A stretch of 64,000 nucleotides of DNA from Collimonas sp. OK242 (GCF_900107095.1 NZ_FNOR01000015.1:1-64000); one strand, 5' to 3'; counted from the stretch's first letter, positions 54,554 to 63,975 are shown. Numbers and translations are program-made. Notes: generated from the sequence alone by a model not told the origin.

Positions 54554-54570
54554 CGCACCATTTTCACGCA
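54554..54570. promoter_or_regulatory. Candidate NtrC-binding site upstream of the nitrate operon
   Basis: CGCACCATTTTCACGCA (54554-54570) matches the NtrC dyad TGCACCA-N3-TGGTGCA in its left arm and partly in its right arm. A second TGCACC half-site starts at 54534. It lies about 100 nt upstream of the sigma-54 promoter, the usual enhancer distance. Confidence 0.4.
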
Positions 54571-54665
54571 AGAATCCCATGCAGCGCGCTGCAAAGGCGC
54601 GGCGGGTACCGTTTCTCTTTGTTAATAAAATAGATAAATCGTTCTAAATCAAGTACTTAGAATCA

Positions 54666-54681
54666 TGGCACGGCGTTTGCA
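54666..54681 (+). promoter_or_regulatory. Sigma-54 (-24/-12) promoter of the nitrate assimilation operon
   Basis: TGGCAC at 54666-54671, then 5 bases, then TTGCA at 54677-54681: a consensus sigma-54 promoter with correct GG/GC spacing. Transcription should begin near 54692, just before the first ANTAR-type hairpin. Control by NtrC in nitrogen limitation is expected. Confidence 0.88.
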
Positions 54682-54695
54682 TTAGATCAGGTCAC

Positions 54696-54745
54696 AGGAT
54701 CAACGAAGATCCTACCTTTTCTAACGCAGGTCCAACGATGGATCT
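54696..54745 (+). promoter_or_regulatory. ANTAR-responsive double-hairpin antiterminator leader
   Basis: Two hairpins with 6-nt loops: AGGATC-AACGAA-GATCCT (54696-54713) and AGGTCC-AACGAT-GGATCT (54728-54745, one G-U pair). Both loops have A at position 1 and G at position 4, the recognition pattern of ANTAR regulators such as NasR and NasT. An intrinsic terminator follows. Binding of the nitrate-responsive ANTAR protein should allow read-through into the transporter gene. Confidence 0.88.
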
Positions 54746-54755
54746 GTTGGACAAC

Positions 54756-54813
54756 GGCGTCCTCTTGGCTCGACCACTCTCTGGTTGGGTCGAGAGGACG
54801 CCTTTTTGTTTTT
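54756..54813 (+). terminator. Leader terminator (attenuator) of the nitrate operon
   Basis: GGCGTCCTCT (54756-54765) pairs with AGAGGACGCC (54793-54802), with an inner CGACC/GGTCG helix and a small bulge, followed by TTTTTGTTTTT (54803-54813). It lies 14 nt before the transporter ATG, so it stops transcription unless relieved by the ANTAR hairpins. Confidence 0.92.
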
Positions 54814-54826
54814 AAAGAGACAAAAA

Positions 54827-56152
54827 ATGGCAAACAAAGCGACCAGTATCCAACTCTTCAGCCTGCGTACGCCGCAGATGCGCGCCTTTCATCTGACCTG
54901 GATGGCGTTCTTCGTCTGTTTCTTCGCGTGGTTCGCCTGCGCGCCGCTGATGCCGCTGATCAAGGGGCAGCTCGGATTGAGCATGGCGCAAATCGCCAAT
55001 ATCAATATCGCCGCGGTGGCGGTGACGATATTGGTGCGCCTGCTGGTCGGTCCGCTGTGCGACCGCTACGGCCCGCGCAAGACCTATACCGGGTTGTTGC
55101 TGATAGGCGCGTTGCCGGTGTTTGGCGTGGCCATGGTGCAGAGTTATGAGAGCTTCCTGTTCTTCCGCCTGTGCATCGGTGCGGTCGGCGCCAGTTTTGT
55201 CATTACGCAATATCACACCTCGGTCATGTTCGCCTCCAACGTGGTCGGCACCGCCAATGCCGCCTCGGCCGGCTGGGGCAATGCCGGCGGCGGCGCGGCG
55301 CAAGCCTTGATGCCGTTGCTGGTGGCAGCGTTGCTGATGCTGGGTGTCAGCGAGACCATGGGCTGGCGCCTGGCGTTGCTGGTGCCGGGCGTGCTCATGC
55401 TGATCATGGCGGCGCTGTACTGGCGCTATACGCAAGATTGCCCGCAAGGCAATTACGCAGATTTGCGCGCCCGCGGCGTGGCGATAGAGGGCGGAAAAAA
55501 AGGCGGCTGGGCCAGTTTTCGCGCCGCCAGCGCCAACTACCGGGTGTGGCTGCTGTTCGTAACTTACGGCGCCTGTTTCGGCGTCGAGATTTTTATTCAC
55601 AACATCGCTGCCATTTATTACGTCGACCATTTCGGCTTGTCGCTGAAAGGCGCGGGCATGGCCGCCGCCAGTTTCGGCTTGCTGGCCCTGTTTGCGCGTG
55701 CATTGGGCGGCTGGCTGTCAGACAAGGCGGCATTGCGCGGCAACCTGGATAGCCGCGCAGCCCTGCTGTTCGTGCTGATGCTGGGCGAAGGATTGGGTTT
55801 GCTATGGTTTGCCCATGCCGGCAGCGTTGCGCTGGCGGTGGTGGCGATGCTGACGTTCGGCTTGTTCACCCACATGGCTTGCGGCGCGACTTATGCGCTG
55901 GTGCCGTTCATCGATCGCAAGGCGCTCGGCGGCGTGGCCGGCATCATCGGCGCCGGCGGCAATGTCGGTGCGGTGGCGGCCGGCTTCCTGATGAAGGGCC
56001 TGGGCGATACCCAGCAGACGCTGACCATGTTGGGCGTGCTGGTATCGGTCTCGGCGCTGTGCGCCATCGCGGTGCGCTTCAGCCCCGAGCACAAGGCGCA
56101 GGAACAAGAATTGCACAACAGTGCATTGGCCTCAAGAAGCCTGAGCGCATAA
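54827..56152 (+). CDS. narK: Nitrate/nitrite MFS transporter (NarK/NasA type)
   Basis: A 441-residue protein with about 12 hydrophobic segments. FHLTWMAFFVCFFAWFA, RLLVGPLCDRYGPRKTY and SVMFASNVVGTANAASAGWG (nitrate signature-like) are NarK/NNP family motifs, and a second signature lies near GGVAGIIGAGGNVGAVAAG. It imports nitrate and perhaps nitrite for assimilation. First gene of the operon; ATG at 54827 preceded by AAAGAGA. Confidence 0.94.
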   Translation: MANKATSIQLFSLRTPQMRAFHLTWMAFFVCFFAWFACAPLMPLIKGQLGLSMAQIANINIAAVAVTILVRLLVGPLCDRYGPRKTYTGLLLIGALPVFGVAMVQSYESFLFFRLCIGAVGASFVITQYHTSVMFASNVVGTANAASAGWGNAGGGAAQALMPLLVAALLMLGVSETMGWRLALLVPGVLMLIMAALYWRYTQDCPQGNYADLRARGVAIEGGKKGGWASFRAASANYRVWLLFVTYGACFGVEIFIHNIAAIYYVDHFGLSLKGAGMAAASFGLLALFARALGGWLSDKAALRGNLDSRAALLFVLMLGEGLGLLWFAHAGSVALAVVAMLTFGLFTHMACGATYALVPFIDRKALGGVAGIIGAGGNVGAVAAGFLMKGLGDTQQTLTMLGVLVSVSALCAIAVRFSPEHKAQEQELHNSALASRSLSA

Positions 56153-56163
56153 AGGAAGACGTC

Positions 56164-58740
56164 ATGAAAATCATCGTTATCGGTCACGGCATGGTCGGTC
56201 ATAAATTCCTGGAATGCCTGGCGGATGCCGGCACGCCAGGCATCGAAGTCACGGTACTGTGCGAAGAACCGCGTCCGGCCTACGATCGTGTTCATCTGTC
56301 GGAATTTTTTGCCGGCAAGTCGGCGCAAGACCTGTCGCTGGTGGCGCCCGGCTTTTTCGAAGGCAACCAACATATCGCACTGAAGCTGAACGCCAAGGCG
56401 CAGCTGATCGACAGCGCGACTAAAACCGTTACCTTCAATATCAACGGCGCGATTGAAACACTGCCATACGACAAACTGGTGATCGCTACCGGCTCCTATC
56501 CGTTTGTGCCGACCCTGGCCGGCAACCAGCGCAAGGATTGTTTCGTCTATCGCACCATCGAAGATCTGGAAGCGATGCTGGAGTGCGGCAAACGGTCCCG
56601 CAGCGGCGTGGTGATCGGCGGCGGCTTGCTTGGACTGGAATGCGCCAAGGCGCTGCGTGACATGCAGCTGGAAACGCATGTGGTCGAATTCGCGCCGCGC
56701 CTGATGGCGGTGCAAGTGGATGAAAGCGGCGGCCGTATTCTGCGCCAGAAAATCGAAGAGCTGGGCGTCACAGCGCATACCCAAAAAAACACATTGGAGA
56801 TCGTCGACGGCAAAACCGGCACGCACCGCATGAATTTCGACGATGGCAGCCATCTCGATACCGACATGATCGTGTTCTCGGCCGGCATCCGTCCGCGCGA
56901 TGAACTGGCGCGTGACAGCGGACTCAAGGTCGGCGACCGCGGCGGCATCGTGATCGACAACAGCTGCCGCAGCTCCGATCCGGACATTTATGCGATCGGC
57001 GAATGCGCCCTGTGGAACGGCAAGATATTCGGGCTGGTGGCGCCAGGCTATGACATGGCGCGCATCGCCGCTAAGCATATGCTGGCAGAGCCTGTTACCG
57101 ATACCGGCGTGAGTGCGGCCACGCCGGAATTCACCGGCGCCGACATGAGCACCAAGCTCAAGCTGATGGGCGTCGACGTCGCCAGCATCGGCGACCCGCA
57201 CGGCAAGGAAGCCGGCAGCCGTTCCTATCAGTTCACCGACGAGCGCAAGCAGATCTACAAGAAGATCGTGGTATCCGAATGCGGCAAATATCTGCTGGGC
57301 GGCGTGATGGTGGGCGACGCCAGCGAATACGGCACGCTGCTGCAGATGATGCTCAACCGCATCGAATTGCCGGCATCGCCGGAATTCCTGATCCTGCCGC
57401 AAGCCGATGGCCAGGCCAAGGTCGGGCTCGGGGTCGACGCCTTGCCGGAGACGGCCCAGATCTGTTCTTGCAATAATGTGTCGAAAGGCGATCTGTGCGC
57501 CGCAGTGAGCGGCGGCGCCACCAGCATAGGCGCCCTGAAAAGCTGCACCAAGGCGGGCACCTCCTGCGGCGGCTGCGTGGCGCTGGTGACGCAGATCATG
57601 AAGGCGGAGATGAAGAAGCAGGGCATGGCCGTCAACAACCACGTCTGCGAACATTTTCCTTACTCGCGCCAGGAGCTGTTCCACCTGGTGAAAGTCGGCC
57701 AGATCAAGACCTTCGGCGCTTTGCTGGAACAGCACGGCAAGGGCCTCGGCTGCGACATCTGCAAACCGGTGGCGGCCAGCATCCTGGCCTCTTGCTGGAA
57801 CGATTTCGTGCTGAAGAAAGAACACGCCAGCCTGCAGGATTCCAACGATTATTTCCTCGGCAATATCCAGAAGGACGGCACTTATTCAGTGGTGCCGCGC
57901 ATGGCCGGCGGCGAAGTCACGCCGGACGGTTTGATTGCGGTCGGCCAGGTTGCCAAGAAATACGGCCTGTATACCAAGATCACCGGCGGCCAGCGGGTCG
58001 ACTTGTTTGGCGCTCGCGTCGAGCAGTTGCCGCTGATCTGGGAAGAGCTGATCGCGGCCGGGTTCGAGTCCGGCCACGCCTACGGCAAATCCCTGCGCAC
58101 CGTCAAATCCTGCGTCGGTTCGACCTGGTGCCGTTATGGCGTCGACGACAGCGTCGGCCTGGCGATCGAACTGGAAAACCGCTACAAGGGTTTGCGGGCG
58201 CCGCACAAGATCAAGTTCGGCGTCTCCGGCTGCACCCGCGAATGCGCCGAAGCGCAGGGCAAGGACGTCGGCATCATCGCCACCGAAAAAGGCTGGAACC
58301 TGTACGTTTGCGGCAACGGCGGCATGAAGCCGCGCCACGCCGAACTGCTGGTGTCCGATCTCGATAAGGCGACCTTGATCAAGACCATCGACCGCTTCCT
58401 GATGTTCTACATCCGCACCGCCGACCGCCTGCAACGCACCAGCGTCTGGCGCGACAACCTGGAGGGCGGCCTCGACTACCTGAAACAGGTGGTGGTGGAA
58501 GACAAGCTGAACATCGCGGCAGAGCTGGAAGCCGACATGCAGCACGTGGTCGACACCTACGAATGCGAATGGAAGCACGCCGTCACCGATGCCGAAACGC
58601 GCAAGCGCTTCCAGCATTTCGTCAACAGCGACCAGGCCGACAGCAATGTGGTGTTCATGGAAGAGCGCGGCCAGATTCGGCCGGCCACGATAGTAGAACG
58701 CAAGCGCATCACTATTCCGATAGCTGTCGAAACCGCTTAA
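56164..58740 (+). CDS. nirB: Assimilatory nitrite reductase, large subunit
   Basis: An 858-residue protein. The N-terminal FAD/NAD module (KIIVIGHGMVGHKFLECL, GVVIGGGLLGLECAKAL), then a BFD-like [2Fe-2S] domain CSCNNVSKGDLC...SCTKAGTSCGGC, and the C-terminal sirohaem/[4Fe-4S] reductase domain with GVSGCTRECAEAQGKDVGII and CVGSTWCRYG. It reduces nitrite to ammonium with NAD(P)H in the cytosol. AAGGAAG ribosome site, 11 nt after the transporter stop. Confidence 0.96.
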   Translation: MKIIVIGHGMVGHKFLECLADAGTPGIEVTVLCEEPRPAYDRVHLSEFFAGKSAQDLSLVAPGFFEGNQHIALKLNAKAQLIDSATKTVTFNINGAIETLPYDKLVIATGSYPFVPTLAGNQRKDCFVYRTIEDLEAMLECGKRSRSGVVIGGGLLGLECAKALRDMQLETHVVEFAPRLMAVQVDESGGRILRQKIEELGVTAHTQKNTLEIVDGKTGTHRMNFDDGSHLDTDMIVFSAGIRPRDELARDSGLKVGDRGGIVIDNSCRSSDPDIYAIGECALWNGKIFGLVAPGYDMARIAAKHMLAEPVTDTGVSAATPEFTGADMSTKLKLMGVDVASIGDPHGKEAGSRSYQFTDERKQIYKKIVVSECGKYLLGGVMVGDASEYGTLLQMMLNRIELPASPEFLILPQADGQAKVGLGVDALPETAQICSCNNVSKGDLCAAVSGGATSIGALKSCTKAGTSCGGCVALVTQIMKAEMKKQGMAVNNHVCEHFPYSRQELFHLVKVGQIKTFGALLEQHGKGLGCDICKPVAASILASCWNDFVLKKEHASLQDSNDYFLGNIQKDGTYSVVPRMAGGEVTPDGLIAVGQVAKKYGLYTKITGGQRVDLFGARVEQLPLIWEELIAAGFESGHAYGKSLRTVKSCVGSTWCRYGVDDSVGLAIELENRYKGLRAPHKIKFGVSGCTRECAEAQGKDVGIIATEKGWNLYVCGNGGMKPRHAELLVSDLDKATLIKTIDRFLMFYIRTADRLQRTSVWRDNLEGGLDYLKQVVVEDKLNIAAELEADMQHVVDTYECEWKHAVTDAETRKRFQHFVNSDQADSNVVFMEERGQIRPATIVERKRITIPIAVETA

Positions 58741-58778
58741 CAGAACTAATTGCTACTAATGGAATTAAAGGAACTGCC

Positions 58779-59126
58779 ATGCACCATGACCATCAAAGCA
58801 GTAACTGGATTGCAGTTTGTCCGCTGGACGACATCGTACCGAATACCGGCGTCTGTGCGCTGATCAACGGCGAACAGGTTGCCGTATTCCATGTGATCGA
58901 TGGCGAGCATCGCGTGTTCGCCATCGGTAATTACGATCCGAACGCCGAGGCGGCGGTGCTGTCGCGCGGCCTGGTCGGCAGCCTTGGAGAACGTATCGTG
59001 GTCGCTTCGCCTATCTATAAGCAGCATTTCGATTTGCAAACCGGCGAATGCCTGGAAGCGCCGGAACATTCGGTGAGCGCCTATCCGGCCCGCATCAGCG
59101 ACGGCAAGGTCTGGGTAGGTGCATGA
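58779..59126 (+). CDS. nirD: Nitrite reductase small subunit
   Basis: A 115-residue Rieske-fold small subunit: WIAVCPLDDIVPNTGVCALI, FAIGNYDPNAEAAVLSRGLV and IVVASPIYKQHFDLQTGECLE are NirD blocks. It lacks the Rieske Cys/His pairs, as normal for NirD, and acts with NirB. AAAGGAAC ribosome site. Its stop overlaps the next start by 4 bases. Confidence 0.95.
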   Translation: MHHDHQSSNWIAVCPLDDIVPNTGVCALINGEQVAVFHVIDGEHRVFAIGNYDPNAEAAVLSRGLVGSLGERIVVASPIYKQHFDLQTGECLEAPEHSVSAYPARISDGKVWVGA

Positions 59127-60376
59127 ACACGAAAGCAACGACCGCCGCGCCATCGCCCGCCAAAAAACCAACGCTGGCGGTGATCGGCAATGGCATGGCT
59201 GGCATGCGCACGGTGGAAGAGTTGCTCAAACTGGCGCCGGATCTGTACGACATCACCGTGTTCGGCGCCGAGCCGCACGGCAATTACAACCGCATCCTGC
59301 TGTCGCCGCTACTGGCGGGCGACAAGAGCATGGACGACATCATGCTCAATACGCCTGAGTGGTATCGGCAGCACGGCATCACGCTGCATGCCGGCGATCC
59401 GGTGGCGATCATAGACCGGCAGCGCCGCATCGTGCGTTCGCGCGCAGGTGTCGAATTGCGTTATGACCGCCTGCTGCTGGCGACCGGCTCCAAGCCGTTC
59501 ATCATCCCGGTGCCGGGCCATCAACTGCCCGGCGTGATCGCTTTCCGCGATATCCAGGATGTGGAAACCATGCTGACGGCGGCACGCAATCATCGTCATG
59601 CAGTGGTCATCGGCGGCGGCCTGCTCGGCCTGGAAGCCGCCAACGGCTTGATGCGGCAAGGCATGGATGTCACCGTGGTGCATGTGATGGACAGCCTGAT
59701 GGAAAGGCAGCTCGACAAGTCTGCGGCGATCTTGCTGAAGAAGGCTTTGGAACAAAAAGGCCTGCGTTTTTTACTGAACGCCCAGACTGCCGAAATCGCC
59801 GGCGCCGGACAAGTCACTGCGGTGCGCTTCAAGGACGGCACGGAAATCCCTGCCGACCTGGTCGTCATGACTGCCGGCGTCCGTCCCAATATCGAACTGG
59901 CGCAACAAGCCGGCCTGCATTGCGAACGTGCGATCGTGGTCGACGATACCTTGCAGACCTACGATCCGCGCATCTATGCAGTGGGAGAATGTGTGCAGCA
60001 CCGCATGGCGACCTTCGGGCTGGTGGCGCCGATCTGGGAGCAGGCGCGCGTCTGCGGCGCCCATCTGGCCGGCGCCGGCCATCGGCGTTACGTGCAGCAA
60101 GCCACCGCCACCAAACTCAAGGTCACCGGGGTCGACCTGTATTCGGCCGGCGATTTCATCGGCGGCGAGGGCAGCGAAGACCTGGTGTTGCGCGACCCGC
60201 GCCGCGGCATCTATAAACGGCTGGTGATCAAGGGCGCGCATATCGTCGGCGCGGTATTGTATGGCGACGTCAAGGATGGTCCCTGGTATTTCGAGATGAT
60301 ACAGAACCGCACCGATATTTCTACGCTGCGTAGCCAATTGCTGTTCGGCCAGGCGCTGTGCGCCCAGGCTGCCTGA
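59123..60376 (+). CDS. FAD-dependent NAD(P)H reductase of the nitrate operon (NasB-like)
   Basis: A 417-residue pyridine nucleotide-disulfide oxidoreductase fold: KPTLAVIGNGMAGMRTVEEL, HAVVIGGGLLGLEAANGL and DPRIYAVGECVQHR. It resembles the N-terminal module of NirB but without Fe-S domains. Position between nirD and nasA suggests it passes electrons from NAD(P)H to the nitrate reductase. ATGA overlap with nirD indicates coupling. Confidence 0.88.
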   Translation: MNTKATTAAPSPAKKPTLAVIGNGMAGMRTVEELLKLAPDLYDITVFGAEPHGNYNRILLSPLLAGDKSMDDIMLNTPEWYRQHGITLHAGDPVAIIDRQRRIVRSRAGVELRYDRLLLATGSKPFIIPVPGHQLPGVIAFRDIQDVETMLTAARNHRHAVVIGGGLLGLEAANGLMRQGMDVTVVHVMDSLMERQLDKSAAILLKKALEQKGLRFLLNAQTAEIAGAGQVTAVRFKDGTEIPADLVVMTAGVRPNIELAQQAGLHCERAIVVDDTLQTYDPRIYAVGECVQHRMATFGLVAPIWEQARVCGAHLAGAGHRRYVQQATATKLKVTGVDLYSAGDFIGGEGSEDLVLRDPRRGIYKRLVIKGAHIVGAVLYGDVKDGPWYFEMIQNRTDISTLRSQLLFGQALCAQAA

Positions 60377-60388
60377 GCGGGAGCGTAT

Positions 60389-63154
60389 ATGAATCCAGTC
60401 CCGACCTTTCCTTTGCTTGCCGCGAGCCAGCTTGCCAGCCAGCAGGGCGGCACGCAGACTACCTGCCCTTACTGCGGCGTCGGCTGCGGTGTACGCGCCA
60501 CGCTGCGCAGCGATGGCCAGGTTGATATCGCCGGCGATGAAACCCATGCATCGAACGCCGGCCGGCTGTGCGTCAAGGGTTCAGCATTGGGCGAAACCGT
60601 CGATCTGGATGGGCGCCTGCTGTATCCGCAGATGCGGATGGAGGACGATGAGCAACAGCCATTGCAACGTGTGTCCTGGGATGCGGCGCTGGATAAAGTC
60701 GCACAGGGTTTTCGCGCAATCATAGACCAGCACGGGCCGGACGCCGTTGCGCTATATGTCTCGGGCCAGCTGCTGACCGAAGACTATTACATCGCCAACA
60801 AGCTGATGAAGGGCTACATCGGCAGCGCCAATATCGATACCAATTCGCGCCTGTGCATGTCGTCCGCCGTCGCCGGCCACAAACGTGCGTTCGGCGCCGA
60901 TCTGGTGCCGGTTTGCTACGAAGATCTGGAACTGGCGGATCTGGTGGTGCTGGTCGGTTCCAACACCGCGTGGTGCCATCCGATCCTGTTTCAGCGCATC
61001 GCCAAGATCAAGGAGACGCGGCCGCAGATGAAACTGGTGGTGATCGATCCACGCCGTACCGCGACTTGCGAACTGGCCGATCTGCACCTGCCGCTGAAGG
61101 CCGGCAGCGATGTCTGGCTGTTCAACGGCTTGCTCAGTTTCCTGGCGCGCCACGATGCCGCCGATGCCGGCTTTGTTGAAGCGCACACCAATGGCCTGGC
61201 TGCAGCGCTCGAAGCAGCCGAAGTCGAATGCGCCGACCCGGCCGCGGTGGCTAAAGCTTGCAAAATAGACCTGCAAGATTTGCAGACCTTCTACGAATGG
61301 TTTGCAGCGAATCAAAAGGTCGTGACTGCCTTCTCGCAAGGCGTCAATCAATCGTCGTCCGGTACCGACAAGGTCAACAGCATCATCAACTGCCATCTGC
61401 TGACAGGACGCATCGGCAAGCCGGGCATGGGGCCGTTTTCGATCACCGGCCAGCCGAACGCCATGGGCGGCCGCGAAGTGGGCGGCCTGGCGAATATGCT
61501 GGCGGCGCATATGGATCTGGATAATCCCCGTCATCGTGAAACGGTGCAGGATTTCTGGCAAGCGCCGCGCATGGCGGAGCGGCCTGGTTTGAAAGCGGTA
61601 GACCTGTTCCAGGCGATCGAAGCCGGCCGTGTCAAGGCGGTATGGATCATCGCCACCAATCCTGTGGTCAGCCTGCCGGACGCCGACCAGGTTCAGCGTG
61701 CGCTCGCCAAATGCGAGCTGGTGGTGGTGTCCGACATCATTGAAAAAACCGACACCAACGCCTTTGCGCACGTCTTGTTGCCTGCCATGGGCTGGGGCGA
61801 AAAAGACGGCACGGTCACCAGTTCGGAACGCCGCATCTCGCGCCAGCGTGCCTTTCTGCCCGCGCCGGGCGAGGCTCGCGCCGATTGGCAGATCCTGTGC
61901 CAGGTGGCGCAGCGCATGGGTTATGCGGGTTTCGATTTCAGCGCAGTACGCCAGGTGTTCGACGAACATACCCGCTTGAGCGCCTTCCGCAATGGCGACG
62001 CCTTCGGTCAACGCCGGGTGTTCAACCTGACTGGCTTGAGCGGCCTGGACCAAGCCGGGTTCGATGCTTTACAACCGGTGCAATGGCCTGTCGTCGCCAC
62101 GCCGTCTGGAGAAAAACAGGGCACGGCGCGGCTGTTTGCCGATGGCCGCTTTGCCCATGCCGACGGCAAGGCGCGCTTTATCGCCACTACGCCGCGGGCG
62201 CCGCAGCACGCCCCCGACAGCGAATATCCGCTGAGTCTCAATACCGGCCGCGTGCGCGACCAGTGGCACACCATGACGCGCACCGGCAAGTCGCCCAAGC
62301 TGGCCGATCACGTGCCGGAATCCTTCGTCGACATGCATCCGCAAGACGCCCTGCTGTATGGCGTGCGCGCTGGCATGCTGGCGCGCGTGTCGACCCGCTG
62401 GGGGGCGATGGTGGCCCGGGTGCAGCATGGCGGCGGCATCGCCCGCGGCAGTATTTTTGTACCGATTCATTGGAATGGGCAGTCGGCCTCGGATGCGCGG
62501 GTGGGGGCCTTGGTCAATCCGGTAGTCGATCCGGTTTCGGGCGAGCCGGAGTTCAAGCACACGCCGGTGCGGGTCGAAGAATTCCGGGTGTCCTGGTATG
62601 GCTTTGTGCTGAGCCGCAGCCAGCCGGCGTTGGACGAAGTCACGCATTGGACGCGGATCCAGGGCCGGCGCTTTAATCGCTATGAACTGGCGGGCCGCAG
62701 TCCGATCGCCGATCATGGCGCCTGGGCCGCCAAACTGCTGGGGGTAGACGCTGCCGACGCCGACTGGCTGGAATATGAGGATGCCAGCGCCGGCATCTAT
62801 CGCGCCGTGCATGTGGTCGATGACCGTATCGACGCTTGCGTGTTCCTGTCGCCGCGTCCTGATTTGCCTTCGCGTGCCTGGCTGGCGAGCTTGTTCATCA
62901 AGGAACAGCTGGAAGATGCCGACCGGGTCGGCCTGTTGATCGGCCAGCCGATTGAAAAGGGCGCCGACACCGGAGCCACGGTGTGTTCCTGTTTTTCGGT
63001 CGGTCGCAATACCATCTGCGATGCGGTGCGCAAGCAAGGCATGACGACCGTGGCTCAGGTGACTAGCTGTTTGAAGGCTGGCGGAAATTGCGGATCATGC
63101 GTTCCCGAGATTAAAAAATTATTGTCGGAAATTTTGCTGGAAGAAACCGCATGA
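60389..63154 (+). CDS. nasA: Assimilatory nitrate reductase, catalytic subunit
   Basis: A 921-residue molybdopterin oxidoreductase. The N-terminal [4Fe-4S] motif uses Cys26, Cys29, Cys33 and Cys61. TNSRLCMSSAVAGH carries the Mo-ligand Cys. GRIGKPGMGPFSITGQPNAM and the C-terminal molybdopterin-binding region (LSLNTGRVRDQWHTMTRTGK) follow. A BFD-like [2Fe-2S] domain ends the protein (VCSCFSVGRNTICDAV and SCLKAGGNCGSCV). It reduces nitrate to nitrite in the cytosol. GGGAG ribosome site, 12 nt after the reductase. Confidence 0.96.
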   Translation: MNPVPTFPLLAASQLASQQGGTQTTCPYCGVGCGVRATLRSDGQVDIAGDETHASNAGRLCVKGSALGETVDLDGRLLYPQMRMEDDEQQPLQRVSWDAALDKVAQGFRAIIDQHGPDAVALYVSGQLLTEDYYIANKLMKGYIGSANIDTNSRLCMSSAVAGHKRAFGADLVPVCYEDLELADLVVLVGSNTAWCHPILFQRIAKIKETRPQMKLVVIDPRRTATCELADLHLPLKAGSDVWLFNGLLSFLARHDAADAGFVEAHTNGLAAALEAAEVECADPAAVAKACKIDLQDLQTFYEWFAANQKVVTAFSQGVNQSSSGTDKVNSIINCHLLTGRIGKPGMGPFSITGQPNAMGGREVGGLANMLAAHMDLDNPRHRETVQDFWQAPRMAERPGLKAVDLFQAIEAGRVKAVWIIATNPVVSLPDADQVQRALAKCELVVVSDIIEKTDTNAFAHVLLPAMGWGEKDGTVTSSERRISRQRAFLPAPGEARADWQILCQVAQRMGYAGFDFSAVRQVFDEHTRLSAFRNGDAFGQRRVFNLTGLSGLDQAGFDALQPVQWPVVATPSGEKQGTARLFADGRFAHADGKARFIATTPRAPQHAPDSEYPLSLNTGRVRDQWHTMTRTGKSPKLADHVPESFVDMHPQDALLYGVRAGMLARVSTRWGAMVARVQHGGGIARGSIFVPIHWNGQSASDARVGALVNPVVDPVSGEPEFKHTPVRVEEFRVSWYGFVLSRSQPALDEVTHWTRIQGRRFNRYELAGRSPIADHGAWAAKLLGVDAADADWLEYEDASAGIYRAVHVVDDRIDACVFLSPRPDLPSRAWLASLFIKEQLEDADRVGLLIGQPIEKGADTGATVCSCFSVGRNTICDAVRKQGMTTVAQVTSCLKAGGNCGSCVPEIKKLLSEILLEETA

Positions 63155-63183
63155 GTTGTCGATAGGCGGTGGTTGCAGCTGAT

Positions 63184-63660
63184 TCAGTCATGGCCGCGTT
63201 CCTGCATCAATTTTCCAAGCACGATGCCGAGCGCGAGATCGTCGATGTGGCCAAAATGATGCAAGCGCAGGCAGCCTTTCCGATCCAGCAATATCAGGCT
63301 TGGCGTTCCTCGCATCTGGTAGGCCCGCATCGTCAGCGGTATTCCGTCTTGTCCGTCCGGCGCATCAATGCCGATCGGGAAAGTCAGGCGATTTTCCCGG
63401 ATGAAAACCGCCAGCGCTTCGGCCGTCATCACCGCGTGATTTTCAAATACCGTGTGCAAGCCGATGACGGCGACATCAGCCGGATCGACTTGTTGAAAAA
63501 TACGCTGTGCCTGCGGCAGGGCTAGCTGGACGCAAGCAGGGCACAGCATCTGAAACGCATGCAGCAGGATGACCTTGCCTTTCAGGTGGGCCAGGTCGAG
63601 CGGCGCTGCGCGATTGAACCAGCGGGTGATTTTCCATGCAGGGGCGAGCTGTGCAGCCAT
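63184..63660 (-). CDS. Redoxin/TlpA-like thiol protein with CPAC motif
   Basis: A 158-residue thioredoxin-fold protein of the redoxin/AhpC-TSA group: LKGKVILLHAFQMLCPACVQLALPQ contains the C-P-A-C pair, and the cis-Pro region is MRGTPSLILLDRKG. No signal peptide, so probably cytosolic. May reduce peroxides or thiols. Converges with nasA; a related thiol protein gene lies upstream on the same strand. Confidence 0.82.
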   Translation of the reverse strand: MAAQLAPAWKITRWFNRAAPLDLAHLKGKVILLHAFQMLCPACVQLALPQAQRIFQQVDPADVAVIGLHTVFENHAVMTAEALAVFIRENRLTFPIGIDAPDGQDGIPLTMRAYQMRGTPSLILLDRKGCLRLHHFGHIDDLALGIVLGKLMQERGHD

Positions 63661-63735
63661 GATGTTTTCCTTATGCCGATCGCAGACGGGACAGTAACCG
63701 GCATCCCGCAGGACGCCGGTTCGCCGCCTATTTAT

Positions 63736-63975
63736 TTATCCCTTCACATCGGCCATCGAGGCACCGTAATTGACATGGAATACGGCCGCCCCCAGCACCA
63801 GCGCCGGCACCGACTTCACGCCGAATCGTTCGGCTTCGGCGATGCGATCCGCTTGCTCGCCAAAATGGACTATTTCGACGTCGAACTGGAGCGGGTCGAG
63901 TGCGGTCGTCAATTGATGTTCGGCTTCGACACAGACAGGGCAGCCGGCATGGTAAAAAATCGCTTTAGTTTTCAT
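63736..63975 (-). CDS. Small glutaredoxin/thioredoxin-like protein with CPVC motif
   Basis: A 79-residue protein starting MKTKAIFYHAGCPVC with an active-site C-P-V-C pair, then VEIVHFGEQADRIAEAERFG and the cis-Pro motif VKSVPALVLGAAVF. It is close to the minimal size of a glutaredoxin fold. GGAG ribosome site at 63975; a TTG-type longer start is less likely. Probably co-transcribed with the downstream redoxin (75 nt apart). Confidence 0.8.
   Translation of the reverse strand: MKTKAIFYHAGCPVCVEAEHQLTTALDPLQFDVEIVHFGEQADRIAEAERFGVKSVPALVLGAAVFHVNYGASMADVKG

Noticed and set aside
55891-57825. 644-codon minus-strand frame inside the nitrate operon
   Set aside because: It lies antisense across the end of the transporter and most of nirB, both with full family motifs.
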